From Megalobrama amblycephala (taxonomy: Eukaryota > Chordata > Actinopteri > Cypriniformes > Xenocyprididae), in contig NC_063062.1 in NCBI RefSeq assembly GCF_018812025.1, positions 1,159,754 to 1,223,753 on the forward strand: DNA of 64,000 nucleotides. The letters are read 5' to 3'. The notes under the pieces are model-generated. The model was given only the letters and a program-made list of their open reading frames with translations. It had not been told where the DNA came from and did no database searches. Each line of letters starts with the position of its first letter. Position 1 is the stretch's first letter. This document shows positions 32,514 through 43,981 of the stretch, in pieces. Made by a program: the position numbers and the translations under genes.

Positions 32514-33479
32514 GATCTCTACTTCCAAGAATAGTTTGTATAGGACTGGATAAGGAGAATAAATGTTGAAATTAAATGTTAATTTATTTGTTTTTAGTGA
32601 AGGGAAAGACCTGTTAGTGTTTAATGCTGTTATGTTTGACATTTAAAAGTTTCTGTCATGTTGAAGTTTTTAATTATTTTTTGTTTCCAGTGTTACAACT
32701 TTGGTAATTGGATTGACTTAATTTTTCTGAGTAATCAACTTAATGCTACAAATGATTAAGTTCCTCTAACTCAATGTAGCTTGTTGGTTGAACGTAAATT
32801 CACTCAAAGTTGTACTAACTCTAAAAAATTGATGCAAACTGTTCTTATTTATACTTACAGTTGTTTCATACTTACACATCAAATATGAATATTATTAATA
32901 GTTCTTATTATTTTTTAAGCCTCTTAACTGTACATGCTGAGAGCATTTAAATGGCTGCTCTGGTGAAAGCAGTGAGTGTTCAACACCGTAGTGTTAAAGC
33001 TGCCAAAACAACTCACCTCTTCCAGCGACCCGCTGCGATCATCACAGAACATCACAGACATGCAGAAATGCACCACTGAGAGCATGTGATTCACCCTCTC
33101 TCAACCACACGCTTCACAAACCCACGTGTGCAGATCACACACCGCTGAGAGCTACAGCCACAGTCCACAAACTAGCAGTTCTTTCACTGGAGGATCCGGA
33201 ACAATCCGACAACAACGTCCACCTTCACCGTATGGACAAGAGATGTGTGAACATGCTGCTAAACGTCCTGTTGTGTTCAACTGAAGCCACGAGTTTGAAA
33301 CAGATATGGAGTTAAATCAAAACACTAATTGTAAAATGAATGCAAAAAAATATCAGTTTACTAATATAGAAATATATGAATATTATAAAAGAGATTTATA
33401 TTCTGATTTCCGTTTAGACTGAAACCAGTCAGAATTAAAAGCCACTATAAATACACACCTGTGACATCCATAAAACAGC
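32514..33479. other. Unique DNA, no gene seen
   Basis: The 32690-32850 part (TGATTAAGTTCCTCTAACTC and similar) may be a dispersed-repeat scrap. 32990-33300 is GC-richer without a frame. Confidence 0.45.
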
Positions 33480-34740
33480 CTACATTTGTGAACTCGATGG
33501 TTTATTGTGAATAATAATAATAATTTTTATTATTATGTTTATAAAAAGTATATTATTATAAAATGTAAATACTTTTTTTCATATATTTTTAAATGTCATT
33601 ATATTATATAACAGATACAATGTGATTATAATATATTTATTATTTATAATATTAATGTCTCTTAAAATATTTTTATTAAGTTATTTTATATTATCATTAT
33701 AAGTCCATTAAATATATATAAGATATAAATAATAATATTTACATTTTTATAATAATATATTTGTATATCATATAAAATATATTTAACATTATCATTAATT
33801 TATCATAAAATATATTTTATTAATTATTTATTTTTTATACATTTTGCATTTTTTGTATTATATTCTTTTTAATTATTACATTATTATAATATATAATTAA
33901 AATGTTTATATATTTGTGTAATATAAGATAAACATAAACAACAAACAAATATTTTATAATATTATTTTAGATTTTTTATAATATTATATTTATTGTCATT
34001 ATTAATATCTTATTATAAATGCACATTTCTGTAAAATATAAATATTTTATTTTTATATCATTGTTATTATTAGTTCAATTATTTAAAAAGTATATTATTA
34101 TAAAATATAAATACTTTTTAAAATATTTTTAAATTATATAACGGATACAATATATTACTTATTAATATTGATGTCTCTTAAAATATATTTTTAAGTTATT
34201 TTATATTATTATTATTATAAGATATAAATAATATTTATATTTTTGTAATAATATATTTGTATATCATATAAAATATACAGTATTATTATTATTGATTTCT
34301 CATAAAACTATATTTTTATAAAAATATTAAATTTTTTATAAATTTTTAATTAATGCTATATCGTTTTTTCTACTTCTTCTTAGTGTTATTATTAATACAA
34401 GTATTTATATATTTGTATAATAGAAAATATATTTAACATTATCATAAAATATATTTATAAATTATTTATTTTATACATTTTGCATTTTTGTATTACTACT
34501 TATATTATTTTTAATTATTACATTATTATAATATATAATCAAAAAATGTTTACATATTTGTATAATATAAAATATACATTATTATCATTAATAATAAAAA
34601 TATTTTATAATATTATTTTATATTTTTTATAATATTATATTTATTGTCATTATTAATATCTTATTATAAATGCATATTTTTGTAAAATATAAATATTTTA
34701 TTTTTATATCATTGTTATTATTAGTTCAATTATTTATTAT
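33480..34740 (+). repeat. Nearly pure A/T block, imperfect tandem duplication
   Basis: About 1.25 kb with very few G or C. TAAAAAGTATATTATTATAA occurs at 33542 and 34084 (offset 542), GATGTCTCTTAAAATATATT-like text at about 33655 and 34170, and ATATTATATTTATTGTCATT then ATTAATATCTTATTATAAAT at about 33980 and 34635 (offset about 654). The second copy contains roughly 110 bp more, including the only C-rich piece (TTTTTTCTACTTCTTCTTAG near 34365). It may be an AT-rich satellite seed or a matrix-attachment-like region. Confidence 0.8.
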
Positions 34741-36535
34741 AACCAATTACCACCCAGCCCTATCTGTACCATGCTATTTTGTTAACAAGTGTAAGTTAGT
34801 AAACACAGATCATCTGCTCTGTGAGATCTGAGAAAATTCACAAACAAAATTTCTTCTAGTTCCTAAGCTTCTCCCACACTCGTTCTCTCCCTCTCTCTCT
34901 CTCTCTCTCCGTAGGCGGCCTGAGCAGTCTGTACTCTGGGCGGCAGTGAGCGCAGTTGATGATTACTGTTTTCTTGCAGAAAAACAGCAGACACGCTGCC
35001 AGTAATTGCAGATGAATTCTCCCGGTAGTCAGGAGGTGAATATAGCTGTTTCAAAAGCGCTGGTTAAGAGCACATGAATGCTCTATTACTACATCTCTTT
35101 CTAAGTGAACAACGCTGAGCGTAAACACGTTAATAAGGGTGAATGTGGGTTTACGAATGGATCTAAATGCATGCTGCATGACGTCAGACGAGTCTGCAGC
35201 GTTTATTTCCAGCGACTGCTGCATATTACAAGATGAAACACATATCAAATGCTTTAGAAGTAACACTCAACAGTGATTGATTCAGAAATTTTCATATATG
35301 ATGAACTTCATAATCTTGACCTGAGAGTCAACTATAGCTGCAAAACTTTCTTGAATTAATTATTGATACAAACACGATTCATTTAATGTTTCCAGTTACA
35401 AAAATAGCATAATTATGACTTTCATGTTTAAAATACTTTTAATGCAATTCAGTTTTTCAAGCATTGTGACCATTAATGAAACAGCATTTGCAATGCATTT
35501 TACTTTCATAACGTGATGTGTTTCTACACAAAACAGAATATTAAATGAGAATGAAAGACACTTGCACTGATCAATCAAGTGTGTATTATAAGAAAATAAT
35601 TACATTTTAATCACTGCAGTGTGCTGCAGCTTTATAAGATGTGAAATTGAATTTGATTTGGAATAAAAAGCACGTAGGTGAAACATATGGTATGAAATGA
35701 AGTTGTGTTTTGTCTCATGTGTTTTAATGACGTCTCTTGAACGCCATTGTGCACGTGCTCTCTGAACACAGATCGTTTCCGATCCACACCAGAAATCACA
35801 GCGGACACAATCTCTTTACCGAAGACAGACCAGAACAGGACTGAACTGCAGTAGTACATTATTCATGAAAGGAATAATTCACGAGCAAATAAAAATGGAT
35901 GGAAAGCTGCCCTGCCTTGATCCTTTCAAAAGCAGATGCTCCTGGTTTACATGCACCAGACACATACAACGCTTCAGATTTTAAAAATAGATTTTCATTA
36001 ATATCGTCCCTGACAATATTAATCTCATCACCTCTCCGTTCGAGCGTAATGTGGTGAAGGAACGGTGCTCTCGCACTCTCTCTGAACAGGCTGACCGCAT
36101 TCTCGTTCCCTCTTTCTGTCAAAACATTGCATGAAAATGAAAGAATTGCAACTGTTGGATCAAGGCTTTTAGCAGCACTGTACATGACGTAATGCTGGAC
36201 GAGGGTTTGCGTGTGTTCAGAGCTCTATTTGAAGGCTTTTATGCCCCGCAGGAGGGTGAAAGGTCTTGACAAAAGCTTTTATAGATGGGACGAGAAAAAG
36301 ATGAAGACCCTTTCTGAAGGATGACGTGTCATTACGGGTCAGCAAATTAAATGAGACTCATTTATGACACTTTACACTGCACATCTGAGTCACTTGCTAA
36401 CGATCCGGCACAGAAACTGCTGAAGCAAGCAAAAATTATTTCTGTCTTAGAGGGGAAAAACTTTTTACTTGTCTGGAGTGATACAACAGAAAACTTCACA
36501 ACAGTGAGGAAGTTCGGGGTTTTCTGGGAAAGAGT
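34741..36535. other. Unique DNA with low-repeat blocks, no gene seen
   Basis: A (CT)n tract lies at about 34886-34910. The blocks 34910-35250 and 35700-36250 are GC-richer and repeat-free, with several minus-strand frames of 60-108 codons (for example 35859-36185) that match no family known to me. Confidence 0.45.
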
Positions 36536-36538
36536 TGG

Positions 36539-36590
<52 letters not shown>
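36539..36590. repeat. (TA)n microsatellite
   Basis: About 25 TA dinucleotides with one TACA interruption. Tyr-Ile frames across it are artefacts. Confidence 0.96.
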
Positions 36591-36591
<1 letters not shown>

Positions 36592-37055
36592 CAGTCATTC
36601 ATTATAGTTACGTCAAAAAAAAACGTAGTAATCAGATTACAGTTACATTTTGAAAAAAGGGGGGATACTATCAGGATTACAATCGTTTCATTTAAAACTA
36701 AATAAATCCTTATTTTGCCATAAAAACAGATAAACACTTTCAATTAATGGAAATTTCGCTACTATTTTTGTTCATTTTGTTAATTTGTCAGTTAATGGAA
36801 ATTTCGCTACTATTTTTTTCAAAGAAGTATATGCAAATAACATGGTTGTACAGTGACTTCTAGCTACGAAAACACTTTCTTTATCAAAGGACTAAAAAAT
36901 AGTCTGTAATGCCATACTGTACCATATATATATGAAGTAAAAGTAATTGGATTACATTACTTTCATATTGTGGTACTTGGATTACGTTACTGAATACTGT
37001 TTTTATGAAGTAATTTGTAACTGTAACGGAATAAATTTTTAAAGTAACCCTCCCA
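36591..37055 (+). repeat. Dispersed repeat fragments (GTAATCAGATTACAGTTAC type)
   Basis: GTAATCAGATTACAGTTACA (about 36630) and TAATTGGATTACATTACTTT (about 36945) then GTAATTTGTAACTGTAACGG belong to a repeat full of TTAC/GTAA motifs. A local duplication is also seen: TTAATGGAAATTTCGCTACT at about 36745 and 36792. Confidence 0.55.
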
Positions 37056-37058
37056 AGC

Positions 37059-37061
<3 letters not shown>

Positions 37062-37128
<67 letters not shown>
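37062..37128. repeat. (TA)n microsatellite
   Basis: About 33 uninterrupted TA dinucleotides between the TTAC-type repeat and the GGTTCGGT-type repeat, so it marks a repeat junction. Confidence 0.97.
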
Positions 37129-37131
<3 letters not shown>

Positions 37132-37850
37132 GGGCGGTACACAAACATGACGGTACCTCAGTATTGAAGTCACGGTTCGGTATAGGTTCGGTACAGCACA
37201 GGGGAAAACTAAACATAAAATTGCTTAACAAATTGTGTCTATCTCTTTACATATATTCAATTATAATTAACATTTTCTTAAGGATAAAAAAATTCTCAGC
37301 TAATGCTGTAAACTTTATACAGGAAATGCTTTCTTGCACATTACTATAATATTAAAGGTTACAATTAACAATAGAGCCCAAACTATTAAATTCAGTTGCT
37401 ATTTATTTTTAGATATAATAACCAACACTCAAAAAAAAAAAAAAAAAAAAAAAGTAAATTGCACATAAGGCAGGTTTTGCATTACCTTCTAAATCTAACC
37501 ATAAAATTATTTTTTTACTCCAATTCATTTTTGAAAAATAATCATTTACACAGCTACTGGCATAACTTGTTTTCATGACAAATGTATTTACACGTTAAAT
37601 AATTAAGATATTGCTAACAGGTAAAGTAAATAAAATGAATATATAAGCTATATTTAAGCTATATATAGTGCATACAATGAGTTCATTTCTCTAGTGAACT
37701 AACATGCTGTGGACACTAAATGACTTGCCTGAGGTAAATGTAATGCTATGTGAAATATTCTTCTCAAGCTGTTTTATTGATGTCTTTCCGCAGTTGAAAG
37801 ATTTCACGTAAACCATCACCAAACAATGATTCATTCACGAGCGAAACAAG
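37129..37850 (+). mobile_element. hAT-like repeat fragment (GGTTCGGT motif)
   Basis: AGGGGCGGTACACAAACATG, GTCACGGTTCGGTATAGG and TTCGGTACAGCACAGG resemble the end of a fish hAT-type non-autonomous element. Downstream 600 bp are AT-rich with a poly-A run (37430-37453). The right limit is not defined. Confidence 0.4.
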
Positions 37851-38115
37851 TGACTGGCTTGAAAATTGCATACTTCCATATGATATAGTATGTGGAAAAA
37901 AAGTGGCAAGAGTAGTATGTCTGAATTCACAGCAAAAAGAACTACTTCTTCCAGTGAGATTCTGAAGTGTGCATATGATGGACACTTTACTATCCCATGA
38001 GGCCACGGGAGAGGATTTATGAATGGCAGTGAAGCGACACAACTGACGATGGTAGGTCACATGATAATGACGACACCAGATTACATTCATACTACATACT
38101 ATATAGAACATATAT
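37851..38115 (-). repeat. Fragment related to MITE-like family E
   Basis: CATATGATATAGTATGTGGA, AGAGTAGTATGTCTGAATTC and CATTCATACTACATACTATA share the GTATG/CATAC-rich ends of the 16195-16655 element. Confidence 0.45.
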
Positions 38116-38199
38116 TTTTAGTGGTTGTGAAGTAATTATTCAAAATAAGTACCTACTCAAGAGAGATTTCAAACGTAGCAGCTGTCTTTATGAATTCAA

Positions 38200-38280
38200 C
38201 TGTCTGTTGAATGAATGAGTCATTGAATCATTCATTCAACAGACTCATTCAAAACCACTGATTCATTCAGGAACACAGCC
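38200..38280 (+). repeat. Dispersed single copy of the 76-bp satellite motif
   Basis: GAGTCATTGAATCATTCATT, CAACAGACTCATTCAAAACC and ACTGATTCATTCAGGAACAC correspond in order to the satellite unit at 51.5-53.7 kb. Confidence 0.75.
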
Positions 38281-39558
38281 AAAACAGTACTCTTGCTTGT
38301 GTGAAATTGCTTCTTCTTCTTCTTATTATTATTATTATTAATATTAATAATTAATACATTTTTAAGCAAAATCACTTTTTTTCCTTTTTGAAAGTGCATA
38401 AATTCGATGTATTCTCTCACACAAGCTAAAAGCCTCAAGTATAAAATGAAACAATAAGCGAAAACCTATGGATTCAAAAGAGACAACCTAAAAAATCAAC
38501 ATCCAGGATGCAACGTGAGCACTAGCTGACCTGTTTGCCTGGAAAACCAGTTATTTTAAAAACCTGCAAAATTAGAAATTGAAAATAACCCAGTAATAAA
38601 AAAAAAAAAACAGCAAGACGAAGGAGTCCCAGTGAAACTACAGCTAGAATTTTCCTCAAAATTTCTCAGACTGTTTGCAAACACAATACCTGCATTGTGA
38701 AGGACAGAAGAAAGAAAAATATAAGTTGAAAATGTGCTTTGGTCTTATACTGAGGTAATGAGAACTTGGAAGGAAATGCCATGAAAATAATGTCACAATG
38801 TGATCTGCAAGAAAGAAAGAAAACATAAAAAGAGCATCTCGAAGCAGAGGATCAATAGTCTAAATGTCAGGATGGAATGGAGAAATGCTGCAATCATCTG
38901 CTGATCTCACACCTGCATTCATCACTGTCTGTGACCGCTGAACTATCACCTCCTCGACTATTACAACAGAACGGTCACTTTAATGCTGCTCATCAAGTGG
39001 CGTCTCGTCCTCTTCAATCCCACCATGCATTATTTTGGTGTTTGTGTGTTCCTGTAGGGCAACAGCTTCATTCACATGTAAAGAGACCTTAATGGTGCAA
39101 AAAAGCATTTTTGAGAAGCACTCCATCTTGGCGTTCCCCGTTCCACAGTGGAGACAGACAGGCAAAGTCAAGGACACCCAAGGACAAGGAGAGCTGTGCT
39201 AGAGTGAAGATGAAGAGCTGCCGAGAGGAAGAGCCTGCTGTGAACGACAGCTGTGATCGCTTTCTACGGGTTTTAAACAGTTTTAAAAATGATGAAATGG
39301 CATCACTTTAATGAAACACATTCGTTTTATTATAACAATAATAAAAAATTAGCCACTTTTACCACAAAATATAACTGACATTCAATATTACGAAACAAAG
39401 AATTGGACTCAAATTTACATTCAATTAATTTCAAAGAGCATGTATTTGGGATATGCAGACTTCTGGCCTTCAAATCCCTGTCAAAAATCCTCAAAAGTGG
39501 GTGCAATTTAACAGTATTTACAACTCTATTTTACAGGCTTAATTCTTATGATTTATAA
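38281..39558. other. Unique DNA, no gene seen
   Basis: Contains short TTA/TTC runs (38310-38340) and a poly-A run near 38598. Frames at 38877-39311 on plus and minus have no recognised domain. Confidence 0.5.
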
Positions 39559-39559
39559 A

Positions 39560-41745
39560 CTAGAAATAGTCAACTACAATAGTCGACTTCCCATTAGTCA
39601 ACGAGAAGAGGCTTAGTCAACCAAAATTGGTCAGTTAGTCGCAGAAAAAAAACCTCCACAGGAAGTGGCAGTGGAAATCCAAACATTCGCCTATCATTCA
39701 TCGACCTCAAATACGGCTTATCACTTGAAACAGAAGTAGTGCTCACTCTAACGTTAACCTAGATAAATGTGTGCTATTATTTTCTGCATATCCAAGTGTT
39801 TGTGTGGAAAGCACATTTACTGCGTGACATGGAGGCGCCGGTGCAATCACTCAAATTTAATTTAAAATATTGCATAACAGATAAGAATAATCCAAAACTG
39901 TAATCGAAACTGTAAATGATCTACTTTTATTTCTGTAAACTCACAATAACAGGACAGGAGGGGTTGCGATCACTGGCATTTAACTTTAAAATATTAATTT
40001 AAAGGTCCTGTTCTTCGTGATCCCATGTTTCAAACTTTAGTTAGTGTGTAATGTTTTTGTTAGAGTATAAATAAAATCTGTAAAATTTTAAAGCTCAAAG
40101 TTCAATGCCAAGCGAGATATTTTATTTAACAGAAGTCGCCTACATCGAACGGCCAGTTTGGACTACATCCCTCTACTTCCTTCTTTAATGACGTCACTAA
40201 AACAGTTTTTTGACTAACCTCCGCCCACAGGAATACACAAGAGTTGCGTTTGTAGAGTGTGTTTGTCGCCATGTCATCGAAACGCTGTTATTTTCATCCC
40301 GCAGTCCAATCACCGGGTCTGATTCCGGCTCAAATTGATAGGGTAAAATTAAAGACATGTTTACAATAACACTGAGCGCGTGCATCTCCACGTTATGGTA
40401 AGAGGCGTGACCTTTCCGGGCAAGATGCGCTAAACTGCTGTCGAATCACAACACAGGAACCGCTGGCACAATCAGAACTCGTTACGTATTTCTGAAGGAG
40501 GGACTTCATAGAACAAGGAAGTCATCAGCCCGTTTTTATGACAGTGGAAACAGCGGTATACAGATAAGTAAATTATGTGAAAAATACTGTGTTTTTTTAC
40601 ATGCGAAACATGAACACGTTATATTGCACACTATAAACACAATCAAAGCTTCAAAAAACCACGAAAAACGGGACCTTTAAAAATACATTTAAAATACTAA
40701 CTTTCGTCATTTTTGGTCATACAGATAAGAATAATCAAACATTCGAAACTACTTTTATTTCTGTAAACTCACAACAACAACAAAATGTTGTGCTTTTGTA
40801 AAATAATGAAAACAAACAGGATGTGCTTTCTGCCGTCTCGGTCTCAAGTGTTCTTGAGCACATCACAAAAATGAACCGAAACTCACACTTGTCATGTTTG
40901 ATTCGATTAAAACGAACCCTGGTGTGATTGCTCTGTTAGTGCGGTTCATCTGAACATATGTGAACGCTGCCATCGAACCCTGGTGCGCACCAAACAAGCG
41001 AACTGAGACCGCTGAAAAGATGGGTCTGAATGATATTCAGGTCAGTTTGAATGATATATGAACGCAACACGGACCAAACACATGTAAACAAACCAAAAAC
41101 AGGAAGATGAGACACTAAAAAGGACAGAATCCTCATGCATATTGGTTTTTATATCTCAAAATAGGCACTACGTCATAAAATCCGACCAATCAGGTTGTAA
41201 ACGTATCCCTATGCCTGTAGGTTCGGTATCTTTTGGTTCGGTGATAAAATTGCCAATCTGAACACTAATCGGACCAGGACTAAATGTTTCTTTTTTCTTC
41301 TTTTTGGTCGAACCCAACAAACCTGCACCCTCAGATTATACTTGTCTCACAGACATGAGAAATATATATAAATATTGTCCGATAATGTAATGCATATGAA
41401 AGTTGCATAAGGTATGTCCACTACTGTGGAGATGACGAGTCAGGATCTTCAACTTCGTCTCTGCAGCCGAAAACACAGAAAATAATAGTTTATCAATAAA
41501 TGATTAAAATGCAAAGATAGTCTCATTCTGTTTTTTCACATCACATTAATAATCATTACATTTGTCAGTGCGCTGCTTTAAGCTTTATGCGCGTGCTTGA
41601 GCACTGATTAGGCTATGTATTATATATCGGCGATTAAAGGCTCATTATTATGATTTATATGCTTTATTAATTTAAACACGCGATTAGTCGACTAATCGTT
41701 TAAATGAATGACTTCTAGTCAACTAGAAAAAGCCCTACTAGAAAT
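39560..41745. mobile_element. hAT-like non-autonomous element, about 2.17 kb, with nested insertions
   Basis: The 8-bp direct repeat CTAGAAAT flanks the segment (39560-39567 and 41738-41745), the target-duplication size of hAT elements. The right end reads CTAGTCAACTAGAAAAAGCC then CTA, i.e. TAGGGCTT on the other strand. The left end starts AGTCAACTACAATAGTCGAC and appears to lack the first bases of the inverted repeat. The interior has the inverted pair TAGTCGACT / ATTAGTCGACTAATCG. A ~75-bp piece (CAGATAAGAATAATCCAAAA ... TTTTATTTCTGTAAACTCAC) occurs at about 39877 and 40722, flanking the inserted TTAA element. No transposase frame. Confidence 0.65.
39999..40680. mobile_element. TTAA-flanked non-autonomous element nested in the hAT-like element
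   Basis: AGGTCCTGTTCTTCGTG (40003) and CACGAAAAACGGGACCT (ending 40676) are inverted ends. TTAA occurs on both sides (39999-40002, 40677-40680). Length 674 bp. The interior has no transposase; the minus frame 40197-40391 (64 codons) is not recognised. The end design is like the 7903-8865 element (both start AGGTSCC next to TTAA), suggesting one superfamily (piggyBac or Kolobok). Confidence 0.75.
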
Positions 41746-41782
41746 TTAACACTGTTAATGTTATTTCAACCTTTATATTTAA

Positions 41783-42203
41783 TATTGGGTAACACTTTTG
41801 TCACAGTCAATGCAGGGAAGAGAAGAGGCTTGGATCTAATTTCAAACAGTATTTATTAAAGAAACAAAAAGTACAAGGTAGGAACAAAGCAAACATGAAC
41901 GTGATAACTTTACAAAGCAAAGTTTGAAACACAGGGCTATTCTACAAACAGGCCTGGGGATACAATCAGTGGGAACCAATGAGCACAAGAACTACAAAGG
42001 GACTACAATCATGACAACTTTACAATAAGGTGCCATTTAACAATGAATAATACTTCTACAGCACTTATTACTCTTAGTTAATCTCAACAATCTCTTATTA
42101 ATACATATTTAAAATCATAATAAATGCTGTAAAATATATTGCTCGTTGTTAGTTCCTATTAGTTAATGCAGTAAGAGATCTTATTGTAATGTATTACCCA
42201 ATA
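41783..42203. mobile_element. Dispersed repeat with TATTGGGTAA ends, interrupted by a solo LTR
   Basis: TATTGGGTAACAC (41783) and GTATTACCCAATA (ending 42203) are inverted 13-bp ends. Joining the sequence across the inserted LTR restores the run GGGTAACACTTT-ACAATAAGG. It is a small non-autonomous DNA element. Confidence 0.72.
41799..42016 (-). mobile_element. Solo LTR, 218 bp, with 5-bp target duplication
   Basis: The insert starts TGTCACAGTC and ends ATCATGACA, so it has TG...CA termini with short inverted TGTCA/TGACA ends. It is flanked by ACTTT on both sides (41794-41798 and 42017-42021). Read on the minus strand it carries AATAAA (41852-41857) about 50 bp before its end, as expected for R/U5. 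No internal region or second LTR follows, so this is a solo LTR formed by recombination. Confidence 0.85.
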
Positions 42204-42209
42204 CTGAAA

Positions 42210-42760
42210 TACAGATGCTAGCACTTTTGCCAACAAGCGTGATTGAAGGGCCATTTAACTCAATTATACATGGGGCGGCACACACAGCGACGGCCCAGCT
42301 AATCGACTCTTTACATTTGAACATCATAATCACCAGGCTGATATGCTAATTCACTGGGATTCCTCTGTGAGGGCGTCACGCCATGTTAAACACGTGAATG
42401 ACCCCGGCAGAGCCGTTTAGCATCACTGTGCCTTTAGTTCAAATCATCATTACGTCCAGTGCGGTTTGTCCAAATCTGAATCTGAGGCAGCAACCATTAG
42501 ATGTTGTTTGTCAGCATCAGTTTGGGCCTTTTAGTGCCGTAATGTGTTTCTGTAACGCTCTAAATTCATGCTAAGGGACTTAAACGGCTCCAGAGACATT
42601 AAACTGCATGCATGTTTGAACAAATGTGATTCAAAGTTAATGACATTAGCATGTAAAAGCAGTTTGGCCGCTTGAGTCTTTCGTATATTGTGATGCTGTT
42701 TCTGCCAAACAATGTGAATTATAATTTGTCATTCTCTTTCTGTCATCCTGTTGATCATCT
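42210..42760. promoter_or_regulatory. Candidate conserved non-coding element
   Basis: Repeat-free block with GCTAATCGACTC, AAATCATCATTACGTCC, TGATATGCTAATTCACTGGG and AAGTTAATGACATTAGCATG. It has high CpG for the window, no long frame, and clustered homeobox and POU-like cores. Composition-based inference. Confidence 0.37.
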
Positions 42761-43334
42761 TGATCATTCTGTCAATCTGGTTCTTAAAGAAAGCAAACAT
42801 AAGAAATTATGGAAAGGATTTTGAATGTTTATAAACTTCAGTAAATTTCTTATTTCATATGTAAGTGTGCAATATGCATAAGTGTGATTGGATCTTTATC
42901 CAATTATACAGGAGAAGCATTCGAAAATTTGGCTAAAAAGAAAAAATATCCTCAGGCAAAACATAAATTAAATGCTGTAATTTCTGTGCCATTAGAAACA
43001 TCAAACAGAATTGCAAACAAATAGAAAAGTTTAATAATAACATAATACTATTTCACAATATTATGCATCTAGTTCAGTCATGAAACTCTAGATGGCACAG
43101 GAACTTTACATGCAATATGCAAGCAATCACATCATTAAGCTGATTGGCCTCTGCTGATCCTGCAGCCAATGAGATTGCTTGCTCAACATTTAAATAGTCC
43201 GGCTCATTGTTTGGTGTAAACTAGTCTTGCCGCGCTATCAGAGTCCCCTGTACCCCTCCACCTCCCCAGCTCCACCTGCCTAGATCTGCTGTGGGATTAA
43301 TGTCTGTCTGGCAACTCCATTCCTGCTCATATAT
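42761..43334. other. Unique DNA, no gene seen
   Basis: No recognised repeat or frame. 43215-43320 is C/T-rich. Confidence 0.5.
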
Positions 43335-43838
43335 TAGTGCTGTCAGTTTTACGTATTAATTTGATTAATTAGTTATGGGAAATTGTCTGCTTTTGCTCAA
43401 TTTTGCCAACAAAAACATTACCTGTAAAGCCAGAGCAGAACTGTTTCTGAATGAATCCGCGTTTTAAGCAAATCAATCGGGTGAACCAATGATTCAATGA
43501 CTCATTCATAAAGAGAGCCATTTACTTAATTCCTGAATGAATCAGCCGTTTGAACGAATCGAACAAATGAATGACTCAATGACTTACTCATTTAGACATT
43601 TACCGCCACATACTGGCAGTTTTAGTTTCTTATTTAGAGTATCATTTCTTTAAAATATATTATTTAATTTTTTTTCATATTAATAAAAAAAAAAAAACAT
43701 TAAAGGTATAGTTCACCCAAAAATTAATTTACTCACCTCATGGCCGTTGAAGCCTAAAAGTTTATGTGTAATAAAATCTATGTTGAATCAATTTTTTTTT
43801 TGTTTTCCGCAAGCTACATTTTCTAATGTTTTTGTGAT

Positions 43839-43877
<39 letters not shown>

Positions 43878-43956
43878 TTTAAATTATCTTTTTTCCCAGC
43901 CAAATTTCACATTGTATAATTAATTAGACAAAATTTTAATTGCTTGACAGCCCTAA
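43335..43956. mobile_element. Element with TAGTGCTGTCA ends, carrying other repeats
   Basis: The left end TTAGTGCTGTCA (43335) pairs with the right end TTGACAGCCCTAA (43944-43956). Near both ends are AATTAATTAG-type palindromic pieces (TTTGATTAATTAGTTATGG and ATAATTAATTAGACAAAATT). Inside are two 76-bp-motif fragments (43470-43590), a scrap with TATAGTTCACCCAAAAATTA (43705) and a TA tract (43843-43876). It looks like a hAT-type non-autonomous element that accumulated insertions. Confidence 0.6.
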
Positions 43957-43961
43957 TTTAT

Positions 43962-43981
43962 TATATATATATATATATATA
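43962..43981. repeat. (TA)n microsatellite (short)
   Basis: Ten TA dinucleotides immediately after the element end. A longer one is inside the element at 43843-43876. Confidence 0.9.
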
